Origin: an uncultured Clostridia bacterium
Lineage (GTDB): Bacteria; Bacillota; Clostridia; UBA1381
Direction: 5' to 3'
Length of the DNA: 26,606 bases
Assembly: GCA_905236685.1 (NCBI GenBank)
Contig: CAJOPD010000017.1
Location: forward strand, 1 to 26,606
Position 1 is the first letter of the stretch; every line of letters starts with the position of its first letter. The position numbers and the translations under genes were made by a program. Of this stretch, positions 23,823 to 26,606 are shown piece after piece. The notes beneath the pieces were generated by a model. The model saw only the letters and a list, made by a program, of their open reading frames with translations, ran no database searches and was not told the DNA's origin.

Positions 23823-24611
23823 ATGAACGGTATTTTTATAGCAACGATAGTTGTAGGAGCGATTGGACTTATATTCGGTCTTTTGCTTGCAATAGCTGCG
23901 GTTATTTTTAAGGTAAATGCCGATGAAAGAATAGGAAAAATTGAGGAAGTGCTCCCCGGTGCAAACTGTGGCGGCTGCGGCTTTGCCGGTTGCAGTGCTT
24001 ATGCAAACGCAGTTGTGGAAAAGGGTGCGGCAATAGACTGTTGCGGCGTTGGCGGCTCCTCAATTTCGGAAAAGATTGGCAAGATAATGGGAAAAACTGC
24101 GGACAAAAAGGCGCCGATGGTTGCGCGCGTGCTTTGCGGTGGAAATCCTGATTTTGCGGAGAAAAAGTATGAATATGAAGGCGTTTTGGACTGTAACGCG
24201 GCAACAAGACTTGCAGGCGGCGAAAAGCAGTGCGAATTTGGCTGTCTGGGCTACGGTACTTGTGTAAAGGTGTGCAAATTTGACGCAATTCATATTGAAA
24301 ACGGCGTTGCAAAGGTTGATGAAGATAAGTGCACAGCCTGCGGTATGTGCGTAAATGCGTGTCCGAAAAAAGTTATTGAGATTGTACCGAAAAATAATCC
24401 TATGACGGTGCTGTGCAAAAACCGCCTGATAGGCAAGGAAGTTATGAGTATGTGCAAAATCGGCTGTATCGGCTGTAAAATTTGCGAAAAAAATTGTCCG
24501 TTTGCTGCCGTTTCTGTAACAGATAATCTTGCAAAAATTGATTATGACAGATGTGAAGCGTGCGGGTTATGCGCAAAAGTATGCCCAAAGAATGTTATAA
24601 TCGGGGAATAG
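23823..24611 (+). CDS. rnfB: Rnf electron transport complex subunit B (ferredoxin-like)
   Basis: RnfB is the entry point for electrons from reduced ferredoxin. The 262-residue protein has an N-terminal membrane helix (about 5-27), then the Fes domain with C49, C52, C57 and C73/C74 around NCGGCGFAGCSAYANAV. A cysteine-rich segment CEFGCLGYGTCVKVCKF follows, and then three more ferredoxin-type motifs: CTACGMCVNACP, CIGCKICEKNCP and CEACGLCAKVCP. Together these suggest several [4Fe-4S] clusters, as in clostridial RnfB. GGAGGAAG at 23812-23819 precedes the ATG. It ends the rnf set, and no terminator is visible before the next gene 22 bases later. Confidence 0.96.
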   Translation: MNGIFIATIVVGAIGLIFGLLLAIAAVIFKVNADERIGKIEEVLPGANCGGCGFAGCSAYANAVVEKGAAIDCCGVGGSSISEKIGKIMGKTADKKAPMVARVLCGGNPDFAEKKYEYEGVLDCNAATRLAGGEKQCEFGCLGYGTCVKVCKFDAIHIENGVAKVDEDKCTACGMCVNACPKKVIEIVPKNNPMTVLCKNRLIGKEVMSMCKIGCIGCKICEKNCPFAAVSVTDNLAKIDYDRCEACGLCAKVCPKNVIIGE

Positions 24612-24633
24612 GAACTAAGGAGGAACCCATACT

Positions 24634-25743
24634 ATGAAGAAGACAGCTGTTTTATTGGTTTTGATATCCGCATTTTTATTGCAAAGCGTTGCCTTTGCCG
24701 ACTTTGAGTGGGCAAAAACAGCCGTAGAATACTGCGTCAATAAAAAAATTCTTTCGGGTATGGAGGACGGAAACTTGGCACTTGGCGATAATATCACCCG
24801 TGAACAGATGGCAAAGATTTTTGTCGATGCATTTTCGCTTACAAAGCCTGACGGCGAAGAAATAGGTTTTAGCGATGTCACGGCGGACAAGTGGTCATAC
24901 AATTATATATATGCTTTTAAGGATTATATGAAAAAAAACTGGACAAAATTTAAGCCCGAGGAGCCTGTTACGCGTGAAGAATTTGCGGCGTCTATGGTTT
25001 TGGCGTCAGGGCTTAAAGAATCAAATATGCTAAATAAAGATATTTTGTCCTATAATTTTAAGGACGCATCAAAGGTCGATGCTGATTATCAAAAGCTTTT
25101 GTGTATTGCGGTTGAAAAGGGTTATTATGTCGGCGATAACGGTAATTTAAGACCCACCGATTTATTGACAAGGGCTGAGGCGTGCTCGCTTTTATACAGA
25201 GTGCTTGCATCAAAGGCAGGTCTTATGACGCTTAACTTAGGCGTAATTCAGTCAAGCACGGAACTGCTTGGAGATCCGCAAGTATCCGTTGAAACGGCAA
25301 AAGCTTGGGCAAAAAAGGCAAATGCGGCGCAAATATTTATCGATATTGCCGATACCTACTGGAAATATGGCGAACTTACGGGAATACGCCCAGACATTTT
25401 GTACGCGCAGGCTGCAAAGGAAACAGGCTTTGGAAAGTTTGGAAGAAAGGTAAAAGCCGAGGATAACAACTGGGCGGGGATTAAAACGCGAACTTCTAAC
25501 GAAGACCACGAGGTGTTTGAAACTGCCGATGACGGCGTAAGAGCGCATTTCAATCATATGGCGGCATATATCGGAATAGAGCCGTACGGTGAGCCGCACG
25601 GCAGATACTATTCGGTAAAATCGCTCAAATGGGCGGGAACAGTAAAAACATTGGAGGAGCTTGGCGGAAAATGGTGCCCTGACCTTTACTACGGTTACAG
25701 CATCTTACACAATCTCTTGGAGCCGATGTCAAAGGTAAAATAA
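24634..25743 (+). CDS. S-layer homology domain protein with C-terminal glucosaminidase (autolysin) domain
   Basis: The 369-residue protein has a signal peptide (MKKTAVLLVLISAFLLQSVAFA, cleavage about residue 22-23). Three SLH repeats occupy about 24-65, 70-130 and 135-195, with the hallmark TRE-type motifs ITREQMAKIF, VTREEFAASM and LTRAEACSLL. SLH repeats bind pyruvylated cell-wall polymers. From about 230 a GH73-type endo-beta-N-acetylglucosaminidase domain follows, with AAKETGFGKF (E263 the likely catalytic glutamate) and the DNNWAGIKTR segment. It should trim peptidoglycan while tethered to the wall. GGAGG lies 12-16 bases before ATG 24634. It shares strand and spacing with rnfB and dtd. 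The domain assignments rest on motif recognition. Confidence 0.85.
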   Translation: MKKTAVLLVLISAFLLQSVAFADFEWAKTAVEYCVNKKILSGMEDGNLALGDNITREQMAKIFVDAFSLTKPDGEEIGFSDVTADKWSYNYIYAFKDYMKKNWTKFKPEEPVTREEFAASMVLASGLKESNMLNKDILSYNFKDASKVDADYQKLLCIAVEKGYYVGDNGNLRPTDLLTRAEACSLLYRVLASKAGLMTLNLGVIQSSTELLGDPQVSVETAKAWAKKANAAQIFIDIADTYWKYGELTGIRPDILYAQAAKETGFGKFGRKVKAEDNNWAGIKTRTSNEDHEVFETADDGVRAHFNHMAAYIGIEPYGEPHGRYYSVKSLKWAGTVKTLEELGGKWCPDLYYGYSILHNLLEPMSKVK

Positions 25744-25744
25744 T

Positions 25745-26188
25745 ATGAGATGCGTTGTTCAAAGAGTAAATAGGGCTTCCGTATCGGTTGACGGCAAAAT
25801 TTGCGGAAGCATTTCTAAGGGTATTCTGGTCCTTTTGGGTGTGTCAGATGAAGATACCGAGCAGGACATTAAATGGCTTGCGGATAAAATAATCGGGCTG
25901 AGAATTTTTGAGGACGAAAATGAAAAGATGAATTTTTCTCTTTCCGATATCGACGGCGAGCTTTTGGTTGTGAGCCAGTTCACGCTTTTCGGAAACTGCA
26001 AAAAGGGCAGACGCCCGGATTTTACAGCCGCAGGCAAGCCTGATTTTGCAGAAAAGATGTATCAAAAATTCATAGATTACTGCAAAAATTATGTAAAAAA
26101 GGTTGATGCCGGCATTTTCGGTGCAGATATGAAGGTTAGCCTCGAAAATGACGGACCGGTTACGCTTATAATCGACAGCAAGGCATAA
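25745..26188 (+). CDS. dtd: D-aminoacyl-tRNA deacylase
   Basis: Dtd hydrolyses D-amino acids, and also glycine, wrongly attached to tRNA. The 147 residues match the family length and begin MRCVVQRVNRASVSVDGK. The two cross-dimer active-site motifs are present: SQFTLF at 77-82 and NDGPVT at 135-140. A GRRPDFTAAGKP segment lies between them. The ATG starts one base after the stop of the SLH protein gene, and AAAGGT inside that gene's end is the only ribosome binding site, so translational coupling is likely. It belongs to translation quality control, together with MetG and ProS in this window. Confidence 0.96.
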   Translation: MRCVVQRVNRASVSVDGKICGSISKGILVLLGVSDEDTEQDIKWLADKIIGLRIFEDENEKMNFSLSDIDGELLVVSQFTLFGNCKKGRRPDFTAAGKPDFAEKMYQKFIDYCKNYVKKVDAGIFGADMKVSLENDGPVTLIIDSKA

Positions 26189-26215
26189 ACTGTTTTAAAA
26201 AGGGGTGTTTTTGTT

Positions 26216-26606
26216 TTGAATATACTTATGGCGCTTATGGGACTTGATATTGGCGGTGCGGAAACTCATGTTACCGAGCTTTCAAAGGAACTCAAACGGC
26301 GGGGACATAATGTTGTTATTGCCTCAAACGGCGGAGTATATGAAAAGGAACTTGAAGCTTTTGGTATAAAGCACTATAAAGTGCCTTTGCAAAATAAACA
26401 GCCAAAGAACATTTTTTCTTCGGTTTCACTTTTGAAAAAGATAATAAGCGACGAAAAAATTGATATTGTTCATTCCCACGCGAGAATACCGTCCTTTTTG
26501 CTCGGAAAAATCAGGAAAAGTATGAAATTCCCGTTTGTGACGACTGCTCATTGGGTTTTTACAACAAAATACGGGCTTAAATATATAACCGACTGGGGAC
26601 AAAAGA
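26216..26606 (+). CDS. GT4-family glycosyltransferase, N-terminal fragment
   Basis: The gene begins with TTG at 26216, nine bases after AGGGGTG (26200-26206), and runs off the window end after 130 codons. The N-terminus MNILMALMGLDIGGAETHV, then ELSKELKRRGHNVVIASNGG, is the classic GT-B Rossmann start with the GGAETH loop of GT4 enzymes such as PimA or BshA relatives. IDIVHSHARIPSFLLGK and TTAHWVFTTKYGLKY follow. The donor-binding C-terminal domain is not in view, so sugar and acceptor are unknown. It lies 27 bases after dtd and may be the last visible gene of the transcript. TTG rather than an internal ATG is preferred because it keeps the complete first beta strand. Confidence 0.88.
   Translation, partial: MNILMALMGLDIGGAETHVTELSKELKRRGHNVVIASNGGVYEKELEAFGIKHYKVPLQNKQPKNIFSSVSLLKKIISDEKIDIVHSHARIPSFLLGKIRKSMKFPFVTTAHWVFTTKYGLKYITDWGQK

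Overview
The window looks like chromosomal DNA from a low-GC, Gram-positive anaerobe of the class Clostridia (Bacillota). The grounds are a clostridial-order Rnf complex (rnfCDGEAB), a type III glutamine synthetase, YtvI- and PdaA-like sporulation proteins, an SLH-domain surface autolysin, strong AGGAGG-type ribosome binding sites, frequent GTG/TTG starts, and near-perfect sigma-A promoters of the form TTGACA-N17-TATAAT. I cannot name a species. It is mostly core gene content: I see no prophage, insertion sequence, CRISPR array or other obvious foreign island, and no gene-free stretch longer than about 130 bases.

Layout. Positions 1-6920 (+) hold the tail of a cofactor-independent phosphoglycerate mutase, a YtvI/AI-2E-type membrane protein, metG, proS and a membrane-anchored CapD/PglF-like nucleotide-sugar dehydratase, all with short gaps. 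A perfect 16-bp hairpin at 6924-6959 separates them from an elongator tRNA-Met on the minus strand with its own consensus promoter. Next come a PdaA-like lipoprotein deacetylase (7149-8003), then type III glutamine synthetase (8134-10230) behind a consensus promoter and a leader hairpin that looks like an attenuator. The livJHMGF branched-chain amino acid ABC importer follows (10321-15005), with livG split by a -1 frameshift. A convergent three-gene minus-strand operon (15032-16623) encodes a catalytically dead class I glutamine amidotransferase-like protein, an ECF-type S component and hypoxanthine phosphoribosyltransferase. From 16750 everything is again on the plus strand: an MGDG-synthase-type glycolipid glycosyltransferase, an RsmF-type rRNA m5C methyltransferase, a COG2426 small membrane protein, rnfCDGEAB (19800-24611), an SLH-glucosaminidase, dtd and the start of a GT4 glycosyltransferase.

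How the genes work together. Rnf couples ferredoxin:NAD+ electron transfer to ion pumping and so energises the membrane. GlnN with LivJHMGF covers nitrogen assimilation and amino-acid import. MetG, ProS, Dtd, tRNA-Met and RsmF serve translation and its quality control. The dehydratase, the glycolipid and GT4 glycosyltransferases, PdaA and the SLH autolysin serve envelope and possibly spore-cortex building.

The observations most worth checking are the livG frameshift at poly-A slippery sequences, the symmetric overlapping face-to-face promoters between the minus-strand operon and the glycosyltransferase, the pseudo-amidotransferase linked to purine salvage, and the glnN leader hairpin. I did not find a convincing wholly new multi-gene system.
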